Shown: positions 7,297 through 15,838, numbered from the stretch's first letter. The stretch is DNA of 64,000 nucleotides from an uncultured Bartonella sp. (GCA_945285915.1 CALYQL010000012.1:1-64000); one strand, 5' to 3'. The notes: generated by a model from the letters alone, not told the origin. Translations and numbers: made by a program.

Positions 7297-7768
7297 CATC
7301 AACGAACCTTTTTTAGTGTCTCTTTCCTATGTCAAATTTCCTGCGCAGTCAATATTTTTTTCATGAGCCCCCCAAAATACGTTGTAACTATTTGATATTA
7401 AAAAATAAAAAATTTTCACTTTTTTACGCGATACGGTGTTTTTAAGGGAAAAACTGAATTTTTGCTGTTTTTGTACGATCAAAAAAAATTATGTTTAAGG
7501 GCATCATTGTTGAACATACGATTAAAAATACAATAATTGATATTGGCATATATTAAGAGGTTTCTTGCCTCTTTTGTAATGGTTTAAGTCGAATGGGGAT
7601 TACTCTTTCTTAGGGAAGTAAAAGTGGTCTATGTAAACCATGCTTGACTATGTTTTTGTTATTCACTTTCAGTATATCACCATTATATTTTCTATTCACA
7701 AACGAATGATTCTTAAAATTTGTCGGTAAATAAAACCTCGTAAACTTTATGGAGTAATTCAGAGTAAT
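7297..7768. other. AT-rich intergenic region before the moron gene
   Basis: About 470 bases with no credible gene. Composition is far more AT-rich than the flanking phage genes, with A runs at 7396-7420 and 7480-7495. It should hold the promoter of the rightward gene at 7769; I could not single out -35 and -10 elements with confidence. The low GC continues into that gene, consistent with a late acquisition inserted as one block. Confidence 0.4.
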
Positions 7769-8581
7769 ATGATGGATATTCAAACCAAAGAAAAATTTTT
7801 AAAAGAGTATGATGAGTTTACCAATACTTTATACCAGAGCGGCAAGAAAAATTTTCCATTTTATCTTTTGATATGGTTCGAATATTTGCAAAGTATCAAT
7901 ATTGGTGTGGTAAAATTTGTGATCTTGGGTTTTATGGATAATCCAAATTTTCGTGAAATGTACAACTATCTTGTTGAATATCTATATATAACAGACTCCG
8001 ATCCTTTTTTAGAACAAAAAAAAGTAGCTTTCAGTGTGTTGCACGAGGTTGAGCAAAGGTGTGAGATTTGGAATGATTTTAAATTTTTAAGGTCGACAGT
8101 TTTGAAAGTTAAAAGGGGAGGGTTCAATGTCGACAACTTTTCACCCGATAATCAATATCTATTGAAATTCAAAAATTTCAGTGATGGACTCAGAGAGGTA
8201 TTTGAAAAATCTCTTGGTATAACTGATAGTGATTCAACTATTGATCACGATGAACAACGCGAAATTCCAGCGTCTGACCGGATTGTAAAAATCAACCATA
8301 ATGCTCCTGAATACCAAGAAATTATAGAAAAATTAGAGGAATTAGAAGCTTCTATAAGCAAATCAAACTCTATTGAAAATGAAGACAAAGATCGATTTCA
8401 GGCAGAGCTGAAAGCTGGAGAGGGTATTCTGAAAGGAAAAACCGCTCGCATAGAGGTCATTAAGATACTTCTAGTGAAAGGTTTGAAGTATATCATTGAG
8501 CATGTTGTCGATGTAGCAATAGTTGTAACTGCTGAATATTTGTTGAAGTTAATATTTCAATATTTTGGTTTAACAGTATAA
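7769..8581 (+). CDS. Unknown AT-rich moron protein with C-terminal helical/membrane domain
   Basis: 270 residues. Residues 1-150 form an aromatic, mixed helical region (FPFYLLIWFEYLQSINIGVV) with no motif I recognise. An acidic linker (SDSTIDHDEQ) leads to a second domain starting ASDRIVKINHNAPEYQEIIE, a charged helix pair ending near KAGEGILKGKTARIEV, and a hydrophobic end (YIIEHVVDVAIVVTAEYLLK) that could insert in or lie on the membrane. I recall similar C-terminal domains in unnamed alphaproteobacterial proteins with differing N-termini. It is the only rightward gene among leftward phage modules and much richer in AT: a classic moron. Defence or superinfection exclusion is a guess. Confidence 0.6.
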   Translation: MMDIQTKEKFLKEYDEFTNTLYQSGKKNFPFYLLIWFEYLQSINIGVVKFVILGFMDNPNFREMYNYLVEYLYITDSDPFLEQKKVAFSVLHEVEQRCEIWNDFKFLRSTVLKVKRGGFNVDNFSPDNQYLLKFKNFSDGLREVFEKSLGITDSDSTIDHDEQREIPASDRIVKINHNAPEYQEIIEKLEELEASISKSNSIENEDKDRFQAELKAGEGILKGKTARIEVIKILLVKGLKYIIEHVVDVAIVVTAEYLLKLIFQYFGLTV

Positions 8582-8624
8582 TATGCTGGTTGCCGATCTA
8601 AACAGATCATTAAGCCCGCTGTTA

Positions 8625-9350
8625 TCACCGTACAGGCCTGAAGTCTTTTAAAGAACCATCAATTTTACTGAAGATAAAATCAAGAGCCATGTTCCAACAC
8701 CGGAGGTCAAGGAAGCTATCCATTGCCGCCTCTGGAGATGGTACCAATACGGATTTCTGGTAAGCATTTTTAAATGGTCGACACGTTTTAGGATTTCTGC
8801 CCATTACTTCGACTTCTCTTTCACGTCCAAAACTATCAACATATATTCTTTTAACAAACCAGCATGGGTATCCATTCATACATAGTTTTTCGACTTTAGG
8901 CTTTGTTAGATGAATAACCGGTTTTGTTTCTCTTACAGCGCATGAAATAACAAGGGCAATGAGTGAACGGCTTTTTGCAATGTTGCTACGCTTGTTATAG
9001 CTTTCGACAACCGTCTGGAAAATTGGCTTAGCAATTTCTTTAGCCTCATCAGACCACGATGCCAGTGGCAACGCATCAAATGGCACATCGAGATTGCCAA
9101 AGTCATGTTTTGCCAAATCTCGTACGGCTTGCCCGATTATAACAGCGTCAGGGTGTGGTTCGCCCTGTTCAAACTGTTCAGGTAGATCTTGCCTTGCGCG
9201 ATTAAGGTCTATTCTTACACCAAGACTGATTACACCTTCCATTTTGCCCCAAGCAGACAAACCGCTGTTTAAGCCGTTTGCACCGCCGCCTTTAGATAGC
9301 TCGTGCAAAAAAGCCCATGATAACAGTTTTTCCACCTTTATTTTTTTCAT
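8625..9350 (-). CDS. Conserved rhizobial prophage protein, function unknown
   Basis: 241 residues from ATG 9350, preferred because AAGGTG lies seven bases upstream; a GTG three codons earlier is possible. The N-terminus (MKKIKVEKLLSWAFLHEL) followed by a Gly-rich turn (SKGGGANG) is familiar from uncharacterised proteins beside primase genes in rhizobial prophages. The middle is helical; the C-terminal part has paired aromatic segments (CWFVKRIYVDSFGREREV). No catalytic motif is evident. Position at the end of the leftward replication operon suggests a replication or regulation role, without direct proof. Confidence 0.55.
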   Translation of the reverse strand: MKKIKVEKLLSWAFLHELSKGGGANGLNSGLSAWGKMEGVISLGVRIDLNRARQDLPEQFEQGEPHPDAVIIGQAVRDLAKHDFGNLDVPFDALPLASWSDEAKEIAKPIFQTVVESYNKRSNIAKSRSLIALVISCAVRETKPVIHLTKPKVEKLCMNGYPCWFVKRIYVDSFGREREVEVMGRNPKTCRPFKNAYQKSVLVPSPEAAMDSFLDLRCWNMALDFIFSKIDGSLKDFRPVR

Positions 9351-9478
9351 TTTCTGCACCTTGATAATTGGTATTTTTAGCTATCGCCCCAAGAATTTTG
9401 TTTCCGCCCCTACATACCCAATTTTTCTTCTCTCTATCGTTTTGAAAATAAAAGAAAAAATAAAAGAACGGGTATGGA

Positions 9479-9595
9479 GGGACGCTAGGGACGCAAGATT
9501 TCCGTCACACATGGAAAAAAATAAAATGCTTTTATTCGGAATTATATTCACGCGTATATAACGTGGAAAATTGCGTCCCTAGCGACCCTAGCGTT
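9479..9595. repeat. Inverted and direct repeats near the replication genes (candidate phage origin)
   Basis: GACGCTAGGGACGCAA (9481-9496) is repeated inverted at 9571-9586 with one mismatch; within the right arm CCCTAGCG is repeated directly (9577-9592). The region between and to the left is AT-rich (runs of A and T at 9421-9470). No convincing gene covers it. Short iterated words next to a P4-like primase/helicase and Bro-N gene fit a replication origin, but this is inference. Confidence 0.4.
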
Positions 9596-9839
9596 CTAAG
9601 TGATTGATTATCCAAACCTTTTTTCAGGGGCGCAAGCAGCGCGTTTGGAATGTAGCGTCCCTTCGATTGCAAAATTGCCGGTGATTTGGCTGTTTGGGGC
9701 AATAATAACGTAAAACGGTGAAAACAAAAGAGGGGGATAGGCATGATGAGCCATTCGGCATGTGCCACCATGCCAGCTACACCATGGCATAATCGCGGCA
9801 ATGCCCCGCATAAGCGTTTTCGTTTAACGGATTGAAAAA

Positions 9840-10580
9840 TCATGCTTTTAGCCCAAATTTTTTGAGGAAGTCAGCATTCACACGGTAGCCGCAATAAAAG
9901 GTTGTGCTTGCTTTCATGCGGCGCAAGCCAACATTGGCCGATAGCAGCTTGCCAAAATGACCAATCGTGAAATAAGGCGCGGAACAAACGGCCGCCCAAT
10001 GGCAATAAAGCTTATAAAGCTCGCAAGAGCTTATTCGGCTTTTCTGGTCTTCTATCAGGCATTCGTTGAGAAATGCCCGTAAATACGTCAAAAGGCTGTC
10101 TCTGTCGGCTTGTTGTTTTGTTTCCGCGTTTGTTAATACGGCTGGCAAGCCTAAGCTTTCCCAAAGCGATTGCGCTGGCTTTTTGCCGTAAACGCGGCGG
10201 GCTTCCTGCACAAGCCGCAATTTTTCGCCCATGTCTTCCAGATTAACCTGTGTTGTTTGATATTGCCCTGTTTTTCTAATGGACGGCAACACTTCATGGG
10301 TAACCCACCGGCGAAAACGTTGCGCTTGCGGCTTTCGTGAACGGAAAATGAGGTGATATAAGCCACATTCATTTATAAACGCCATATGTCGTTTGCCAAC
10401 GCTCGTGTCGGAAATGTCGACACGAAGCTCATCAGCATCAAGAGTAGCTAGAGCATCACGATTATTGGCTATTCCTAAGCATGAGCAAATATCCTTGCCA
10501 ACGAACCAAGGCTCGTTATCGATCACAAGACTTCTTACAACGGTGTCTTCAAAGTCAAAAACTGTTAATGGGTTCATCAT
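9840..10580 (-). CDS. Bro-N domain antirepressor-like protein
   Basis: 246 residues from ATG 10580, which overlaps the stop of the helicase gene and has GGAG six bases upstream. Residues about 5-110 are a Bro-N domain: NPLTVFDFEDTVVRSLVIDN, EPWFVGKDICSCLGIAN, GLYHLIFRSRKPQAQRFRRW, HEVLPSIRKTGQY. Bro-N proteins bind DNA and often act as antirepressors. The C-terminal part (SSCELYKLYCHWAAV...FGKLLSANVGLRRMKAS...YCGYRV) resembles the DNA-binding tail of D5-type helicases, as if that domain had moved here from the adjacent gene. Intact frame. Confidence 0.8.
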   Translation of the reverse strand: MMNPLTVFDFEDTVVRSLVIDNEPWFVGKDICSCLGIANNRDALATLDADELRVDISDTSVGKRHMAFINECGLYHLIFRSRKPQAQRFRRWVTHEVLPSIRKTGQYQTTQVNLEDMGEKLRLVQEARRVYGKKPAQSLWESLGLPAVLTNAETKQQADRDSLLTYLRAFLNECLIEDQKSRISSCELYKLYCHWAAVCSAPYFTIGHFGKLLSANVGLRRMKASTTFYCGYRVNADFLKKFGLKA

Positions 10581-12337
10581 AAAGAACTCCAATTTGAGGA
10601 ATTAGTGTTGAGGTATTTGGGTTGAACCTGAATGCCCTTGTAGACAGTTGAATTGCTTTTCGCTTTCCAGAACTGTCTCATTGCCCCATCTGGTGCCGCC
10701 CACGATAGGCGGGTGTAATCTGGAAAGCGTCTTGAGAATGTCGCCTGTTTGAACTCTGCCGCGCCTTCTTTGGTTGCCCAATTGGAATAACCGATGAATA
10801 AGTCGCCAGGCGTTGTTTCTTCTGTCTCTTTGCCTGTAACAATGCAGGCTGTGCGGATAAATGCACCAATCGGGTCGCTATCTTCGCGATATTCCTTGGT
10901 TGCTAAAAGGACTTTTTCAGGCGGGTTTAAACCATAATTGAGATAGTCGATACAACCATTGACCAACCAGCTTAAAATGCCAGCAGCCTCTTCCCGTAAC
11001 TTTGCGGGCAGGGCGCGATCGACTTGTTCTTTCGGAATTTGCACTTCCCAAGGCACCAAAAAAACGCGACGCCATATACCGTCAGATGTATCGTCAATAC
11101 GCGGCTTATGATTGCCAGAAAGAACGATTTTAAATTGTGGGTGAACCTCAAAGAAATCTTCATGCAAACGGCGCACGGGGATAACTTCACCGCCAGTTAA
11201 GGTTTTAATCAGGGCATCTTTTAATTTAACACCCATTTCAGGTTCAGATGCAGCCACCAAACGCGCCCCAGGTAAACGGGCAAGGTCGGGGGTGGCTTCG
11301 GCACCGCCGCGACGGCTTTCGCCTGCAAAACTGTCAATTGAAAGCGTAACCGCATAATCACCAATAACGGTGCTGATCGCATCAACAAAGGTTGATTTGC
11401 CGTTTCTTCCTGCACCATAAAAGAACAATAGACATTGTTCGACGGTAAGACCGGTTAAGCAATAGCCCATAAACCTTTGTAAAAACAAACGAATGTCTAT
11501 ATCTGGTTGGATTGTTGCCAGAAATTTTTCCCAGTTTGGCGCGGGCGCGTCTAGGGTAAAACTGGTGGGGGCCAGCTTGGAAATAAGGTCCTTTGGGTCA
11601 TGCGGCTTTAATTCACATTTCCAGATATATCGCGGGTCATCGGGGTCGGACTCTTCGTCTTCTGCCCTGATAAAGTGAATTGTTCCATCTTTGCAGTTAA
11701 AAGCATAAAGATCGGAGTTCATATCTGTGACAATTTTGGCAACATGAGGCTGCGCTTCTGTCATCATATTATTGATTTTTGACGTGCCAGCAGAAGATTT
11801 CGCATGGCGATGGCGTGATGACTTTACGCCATTGGCGCGTTTTTGAAGTTCTTCACCTAGTTCAATAGCTTTTTCCAGTTCCCAATAATGGGATAGCTGG
11901 TCTTCCGTCCAATGGGCTTTTGGTGTCCCTAGTTTTTTCTTTTCTCGTTTTGCCTGTTGACCATCAATAACCAGTTTTTCGTCTTCGTCGGAAAGTGTTA
12001 AATGACGTGCTTCATCGTCGATAAGCTCTGCCGTGCGTTGCGCCAACGGACGCACCACCGAGCCGTCTTCGTCTTCTTTCCATCTTTTCCCGTCATAGCC
12101 ATGCCAGCCAATGCGCGCAACGTGCAAAACCCTGTGCCCGTAACGGTGCAGAAATCGCCTGCCATTGCCGATATCCGTTTCAGGCTCGGCGGCGCAATTC
12201 TTCATGATTTCCTCAGGTGTTTCATCGTTTGAAAAGTCAGTAAAGGGGTACGGGTTTTCGCCATTGGCAGCGGCTGCCTGTGCTTCGGCTGCCTTCAACA
12301 TACTTTTTACAGCAGCTGGCGTTCCTTTATTATCCAT
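10577..12337 (-). CDS. Phage/plasmid primase-helicase, P4/D5 family
   Basis: 586 residues from ATG 12337 with GGAGG eight bases upstream, one base after the stop of the Toprim gene. The C-terminal half is a superfamily 3 helicase: Walker A FYGAGRNGKSTFVDAIS, Walker B-like LARLPGARLVAASEPEMG, sensor region FKIVLSGNHKPRI, then IWRRVFLVPWEVQIP, hallmark of the P4/D5 family. The N-terminal half has a D5_N-like part with ELGEELQKRANGVKSSRH. It would unwind the phage origin; the priming role is probably in the upstream Toprim gene. Complete by length. The origin candidate lies 1 kb downstream. Confidence 0.9.
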   Translation of the reverse strand: MDNKGTPAAVKSMLKAAEAQAAAANGENPYPFTDFSNDETPEEIMKNCAAEPETDIGNGRRFLHRYGHRVLHVARIGWHGYDGKRWKEDEDGSVVRPLAQRTAELIDDEARHLTLSDEDEKLVIDGQQAKREKKKLGTPKAHWTEDQLSHYWELEKAIELGEELQKRANGVKSSRHRHAKSSAGTSKINNMMTEAQPHVAKIVTDMNSDLYAFNCKDGTIHFIRAEDEESDPDDPRYIWKCELKPHDPKDLISKLAPTSFTLDAPAPNWEKFLATIQPDIDIRLFLQRFMGYCLTGLTVEQCLLFFYGAGRNGKSTFVDAISTVIGDYAVTLSIDSFAGESRRGGAEATPDLARLPGARLVAASEPEMGVKLKDALIKTLTGGEVIPVRRLHEDFFEVHPQFKIVLSGNHKPRIDDTSDGIWRRVFLVPWEVQIPKEQVDRALPAKLREEAAGILSWLVNGCIDYLNYGLNPPEKVLLATKEYREDSDPIGAFIRTACIVTGKETEETTPGDLFIGYSNWATKEGAAEFKQATFSRRFPDYTRLSWAAPDGAMRQFWKAKSNSTVYKGIQVQPKYLNTNSSNWSSL

Positions 12338-12338
12338 A

Positions 12339-13598
12339 TTAGCCACCTCCGCCAGTTTTATCGGTGGTAGGCATGATCACCATGTCTGCAATATCCATAC
12401 CGCGCAGCGGCCACAAAACCAGTATTTTTCTGTTTGGGCAGCTAAAACGTGCTTTCGCGCGTGCCATGGCAGACGCTGTCATAACTGGTTCACTATCGCC
12501 ATCTGCGATTAAAACCAGCTCTGTTACTTGGTCAGGTATCCAAATTGAATCTGAAGCGTTTGTAATAAGCGGAATAGGCCCGGGTACATAAATAGGCCGC
12601 TCTTTGCCATCTTTACCGCTGTGCTTGAGTTCAGGGTGTTTAAAACGGCTATTTGGCGTTGCTGGCCCTGTGAAGTTTCCTAAATCACCGGCTGCAGCAT
12701 AAATCGTGTCGTTGCGTTCACCATCCGCAAAGCGCATAGCCAAGACAGTTTCTATGCCTTCACCAACAACCATTCGATAGCGGTCGGGTGCTACAAGAAA
12801 TTTTCCGTTGCGATAAATAAAACCAAACAAGGGGATAATACCGCCTTTCTTGGTTCCACGCATTTTCTTGGTAGCGAGTTTTTCGCCAGTATCTTCATCA
12901 ATGAGGGAAGGGCGGTATTTAGGCGGATTGTTGAGGTCAACCCATGTCAAATGGCAACCTATAATGTCACCATCTTGCGCTACAAAAGGCGCGACAATGG
13001 CAGGCCCTGAATAGATCTTTTTGTTGTTATGAAAATACGGCTCATTCTCTAAAACACGCAACGGCCATACAGATTGCAACGCTCCACTGCGCCGTTCAAC
13101 ATATTGTTCGTATGGCGTGGAGGCTAAAAACCTTCCATCTTTCCATTTGGATACAGCTATTTTGCGCTCGCGTTGTCGATAAAATTCGGCTTGCTTCTGT
13201 TTCTTTTCCTGCTCGCGCTTTGCCAAAGCCTGCTTTTTAAGCAATGCCTCTTCACGCGCTTGTCGCTGCTCTTCACTTTCAACCAAGTTTTTATCTGGTA
13301 TAGGCTGCCCTAAAACAGACGAGCAAGCAGCCAAATAGCCATCTTGCTTTTTCAAATCTAGCCCGAGTACATGGCCTGCCAAACCTAATGCACCATGCCC
13401 ACCCTCATTGCAGCCGCGACAATTCCAAACATTTTTACGAATGTTATATGAAAACCTGTCTTTGCCACCGGATAAGGGGCAAGGCCCTATATATTCCGCT
13501 TGCCTGCCTTTGGGGCGTGGTAAATGCATCACGTCCAGGCATTCAGCAATGGTGACTGCTTTTGCATCTGCAACAAAACTATCAATAATGCTGGTCAT
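12339..13598 (-). CDS. Toprim-domain DNA primase with zinc-binding N-terminus
   Basis: 419 residues. Residues about 35-75 hold a zinc-binding CPLSGGKDRF...WNCRGCNEGG motif as in CHC2-type primases. A charged helical linker (EQRQAREEALLKKQALAKRE) follows, then RMVVGEGIETVLAM and LVLIADGDSEP, the EG-E and D-D residues of a Toprim fold. Together with the adjacent helicase gene this forms the replication unit of the prophage. ATG 13598 overlaps the upstream TGA (ATGA), indicating coupled translation. No defect seen. Confidence 0.85.
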   Translation of the reverse strand: MTSIIDSFVADAKAVTIAECLDVMHLPRPKGRQAEYIGPCPLSGGKDRFSYNIRKNVWNCRGCNEGGHGALGLAGHVLGLDLKKQDGYLAACSSVLGQPIPDKNLVESEEQRQAREEALLKKQALAKREQEKKQKQAEFYRQRERKIAVSKWKDGRFLASTPYEQYVERRSGALQSVWPLRVLENEPYFHNNKKIYSGPAIVAPFVAQDGDIIGCHLTWVDLNNPPKYRPSLIDEDTGEKLATKKMRGTKKGGIIPLFGFIYRNGKFLVAPDRYRMVVGEGIETVLAMRFADGERNDTIYAAAGDLGNFTGPATPNSRFKHPELKHSGKDGKERPIYVPGPIPLITNASDSIWIPDQVTELVLIADGDSEPVMTASAMARAKARFSCPNRKILVLWPLRGMDIADMVIMPTTDKTGGGG

Positions 13599-13810
13599 TT
13601 TTTTCTGCCAAAGAATGAGAAGGGCGATATTGTGCCATCAAACAACCGGTCGTATTCGTCGCTATAGAGGCGGGTACGCTTGAGTATTTCGGCTTTCGTC
13701 ATACCGCGTTCCAACAACAGCAAAACGGCTTCCTTTTGCTGGTGTGGCTTTAGAAAAAAGATTTCATGCTGAAGAATGGCTTCGACGGAACCAAAGGTGT
13801 AATTGGTCAT
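13595..13810 (-). CDS. Small prophage protein in the replication operon
   Basis: 71 residues from ATG 13810, chosen because it overlaps the stop of the upstream gene as ATGA, like other genes of this operon. It is mostly helical: FGSVEAILQHEIFFLKPHQQ, then EAVLLLLERGMTKAEILKRT, which looks like a helix-turn-helix, and a basic end FGRKK. It may be a small DNA-binding or primase-associated protein. I do not recognise a family. Confidence 0.55.
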   Translation of the reverse strand: MTNYTFGSVEAILQHEIFFLKPHQQKEAVLLLLERGMTKAEILKRTRLYSDEYDRLFDGTISPFSFFGRKK

Positions 13811-14163
13811 TGTGAGCCTCTCGTGTTTAAGACATCTGTCTGATAAAACCACTCAAAGCCCTCCTCTTCCTCTGCACTTTTTGGACGGGGGCGGTGATTT
13901 TTTAATCGGGCAATTTCGTCACGATATTGTTTTTCGCGATTTAACCAGAATGTTGGTGTCGAGCCCAAAATACGGCTTAATTGATACGCTATGCTTTTAG
14001 TAATCGCTTCGTCACCACTTATGATTTTGTCCAGCACTTTGGTAGGAATATCTAGTTCATTTGCTAATTCTCTATGAGAATATCCCACTTTACGCATCAA
14101 CCGTTGAATGGTCTCTCCAGGTGGCGATACCCAGTCAGGGGAAAAAGTGTTAAAGTTTGTCAT
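13807..14163 (-). CDS. HigA-like XRE helix-turn-helix protein (orphan)
   Basis: 118 residues from ATG 14163. WVSPPGETIQRLMRKVGYSH then RELANELDIPTKVLDKIISG, TKSIAYQLSRILGSTPTFWL are the HigA/VapI pattern, including the closing FWLN.....Y. HigA antitoxins bind their own promoter and neutralise HigB. No HigB/RelE-like gene is adjacent, and the gene sits inside a coupled phage operon, so it probably acts as a plain DNA-binding regulator. Its C-terminal tail (RPRPKSAEEEEGFEWFYQTD) is acidic. It overlaps its upstream neighbour by 14 bases. Confidence 0.65.
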   Translation of the reverse strand: MTNFNTFSPDWVSPPGETIQRLMRKVGYSHRELANELDIPTKVLDKIISGDEAITKSIAYQLSRILGSTPTFWLNREKQYRDEIARLKNHRPRPKSAEEEEGFEWFYQTDVLNTRGSQ

Positions 14164-14446
14164 GATTAACACCTGCCTCTGCTTTTTCATCTAGTGGGTC
14201 AAAAAGACACCTTGGCAGGCTACCGCCATACACCCAGCCATCAACTTGTACTGCAACACTAAAGTCCGCATTTTCTGGTATGTCTGGTAATTCCCGCCCA
14301 TAAAAAAGCTTACTTTGCCTTAATCCTTTATTGTCTTCATAAAGGTTATAATACACCTCACGACAACCAGTGCCCCATGAGACAAAACCGAATGCTGTTT
14401 GTTTGAATTTTTTGGTTTGTTTTTTATTGAAGAATAGAAGGTTCAT
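14150..14446 (-). CDS. Small prophage protein of unknown function
   Basis: 98 residues, basic at the start (MNLLFFNKKQTKKFKQ) and acidic at the end (FDPLDEKAEAGVNHD). The middle (FGFVSWGTGCREVYYNLYED, VQVDGWVYGGSL) is rich in aromatic residues and beta-prone. The ATG overlaps the TAA of the methyltransferase gene by one base (TAATG), so translation is coupled. No known family recognised and no RelE-type toxin residues seen. Confidence 0.5.
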   Translation of the reverse strand: MNLLFFNKKQTKKFKQTAFGFVSWGTGCREVYYNLYEDNKGLRQSKLFYGRELPDIPENADFSVAVQVDGWVYGGSLPRCLFDPLDEKAEAGVNHDKL

Positions 14447-15156
14447 TATGCCGCCTCGCTATTGTCAAATAGTGTTGCTTTACAAATGTCATCGTCACGA
14501 TCAATGACATGAAAAATTGTCTGTTTTACCTGTGTTTTATCCCAGCAAAACCAAGCATTTTGCATCGGAGGCGCGCCTTGCCCTGTGAAGTCGATACGCC
14601 ATCTCATGGCGTAAATTCTTGACGGCGTATGATCCAGCCACAACTTGCCACGCTCTCTAGCGGAACCAACCCAATTTAAAGGAAGTAACAGCAACATATA
14701 TTCGACATTCAGCGTCTCTAATGCGTGGCGTATCCAACCTTTATCTTGGTTGCATTCTTTGAATGGCGGGTTGGTAACAATTGCAGATGCCGGTGCAATG
14801 CGATAATCGTAAAACGATTTGATTTCTGCATTGCAGCCCCGATCAACCAGATCAGATGCAAAGGTTTGAAAACCGGCACGCTCCAATTCTCTACACATTG
14901 CACCATCACCAGCAGCAGGTTCCCAAATAAGATCAAAGTCTTTTAACCGTTTATATTCGGCTTTTATGATTGCACGTGTTGGTTCTGGTGGTGTTGGGTA
15001 AAAGTCGTCTGTTTCTCGCGTTAATCCGTCCTGCTTTGTAATGGAGCCATCGAGCCCCAAACAAGCAACCTGTCTGGAGTGTTTGCCCGTCGCTCTAAAC
15101 AAGCCTTTAGCAGTTCGTGCTTTGGGTGCTATCACTTTCATGCTTGCATCTTTCAT
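14446..15156 (-). CDS. Phage N6-adenine DNA methyltransferase
   Basis: 236 residues. TDDFYPTPPEPTRAIIKAEY, then WEPAAGDGAMCRELERAGF (SAM-binding motif I, related to the DPF.GSG type), TFASDLVDRG (motif II) and IVTNPPFKE (motif IV, NPPF, the catalytic motif of adenine methyltransferases). It would methylate adenine in phage DNA, protecting it or changing regulation. No restriction enzyme is nearby, so it is a solitary methylase. ATG 15156 overlaps the upstream TGA. The recognition site cannot be told from sequence. Confidence 0.75.
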   Translation of the reverse strand: MKDASMKVIAPKARTAKGLFRATGKHSRQVACLGLDGSITKQDGLTRETDDFYPTPPEPTRAIIKAEYKRLKDFDLIWEPAAGDGAMCRELERAGFQTFASDLVDRGCNAEIKSFYDYRIAPASAIVTNPPFKECNQDKGWIRHALETLNVEYMLLLLPLNWVGSARERGKLWLDHTPSRIYAMRWRIDFTGQGAPPMQNAWFCWDKTQVKQTIFHVIDRDDDICKATLFDNSEAA

Positions 15157-15566
15157 CGAGCGTTATTGCCACCCCAGCGGATTACATTGCCGCGGAAAAT
15201 TCCGTTGCCGTGGTATTTCTGGAAAAAGGTCGCCATGGCGTCGCGTGCTGAATAGCCAGCCCTTGCGTTAAAGCCATCGGCGGTGGCAAATTCTTCGATT
15301 TCCTGATTATTCAGCTCTTTATTGCCAACAATAATTTTCTCGATTTCTGCCGTTGTTTTAATGTGAATTTCAACATCATCAACACTGGTGCAAATCGGGT
15401 CATTATCAATCAGCTTACGACAAGCCTTCGTTCGCAAGCCAGTATAAAGCTGTAATTTCTCACCAATACGGGCATGACCGTTTTTTCGTATCGCTCTTAC
15501 AGTTTGCCGCTTTTGTGCGCTTTGTATAGCGTCGGCAAACTGCTTTTGAAAATTATAAGCAACCAT
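15153..15566 (-). CDS. ASCH-like phage protein
   Basis: 137 residues. The start NFQKQFADAIQSAQKRQTVR followed by RAIRKNGHARIGEKLQLYTG and LRTKACRKLIDND is the K-R-Q-T-(I/V)-R...(G)..L.LYTG.R...C pattern of ASCH-domain proteins frequent in phages. ASCH folds are thought to bind RNA or modified nucleosides; the role here is unknown. The C-terminal part has FATADGFNARAGYS, also typical of this subgroup. Seven bases separate it from the GapR-like gene. Confidence 0.65.
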   Translation of the reverse strand: MVAYNFQKQFADAIQSAQKRQTVRAIRKNGHARIGEKLQLYTGLRTKACRKLIDNDPICTSVDDVEIHIKTTAEIEKIIVGNKELNNQEIEEFATADGFNARAGYSARDAMATFFQKYHGNGIFRGNVIRWGGNNAR

Positions 15567-15572
15567 TGCCGT

Positions 15573-15824
15573 TCACCTCATACCCAGCGCATCTTTATAG
15601 AGGTCGATCATGGCTTCTTCTTCTTGACGTTCTCCATCTTTCTTTTTTCTTAGACGGATAATCGCCCGTATTGCTTTGGTATCAAATCCGCTGTTTTTGG
15701 CTTCCGAATAGACTTCCTTGATGTCGTCCGATATTGTTTTCTTTTCTTCTTCAAGGCGTTCTATACGTTCAATAAATGCGCGTAATTGTGTGACTGCTAC
15801 CGCTTGAGCTTCATCTTGTGACAT
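15573..15824 (-). CDS. GapR-like (DUF2312) nucleoid-associated protein
   Basis: 83 residues from ATG 15824; a longer reading to 15965 would overlap a different small gene and has no similarity. It is the canonical DUF2312 sequence: [70 protein letters not shown]. In Caulobacter GapR clamps overtwisted AT-rich DNA ahead of replication and transcription. Chromosomal GapR is nearly universal in Alphaproteobacteria; this one sits in a phage replication operon, so it probably serves phage DNA replication or manipulates host topology. Confidence 0.85.
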   Translation of the reverse strand: MSQDEAQAVAVTQLRAFIERIERLEEEKKTISDDIKEVYSEAKNSGFDTKAIRAIIRLRKKKDGERQEEEAMIDLYKDALGMR

Positions 15825-15838
15825 TTTGTTTTTCCCGA

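Noticed and set aside
9532..9843. Leftward frames between the Bro-N gene and 9532, including one at 9608-9811 rich in His, Cys and Trp
   Set aside because: Two overlapping frames compete, neither has a ribosome site or a family I can name, and they cross the repeat region proposed as an origin.
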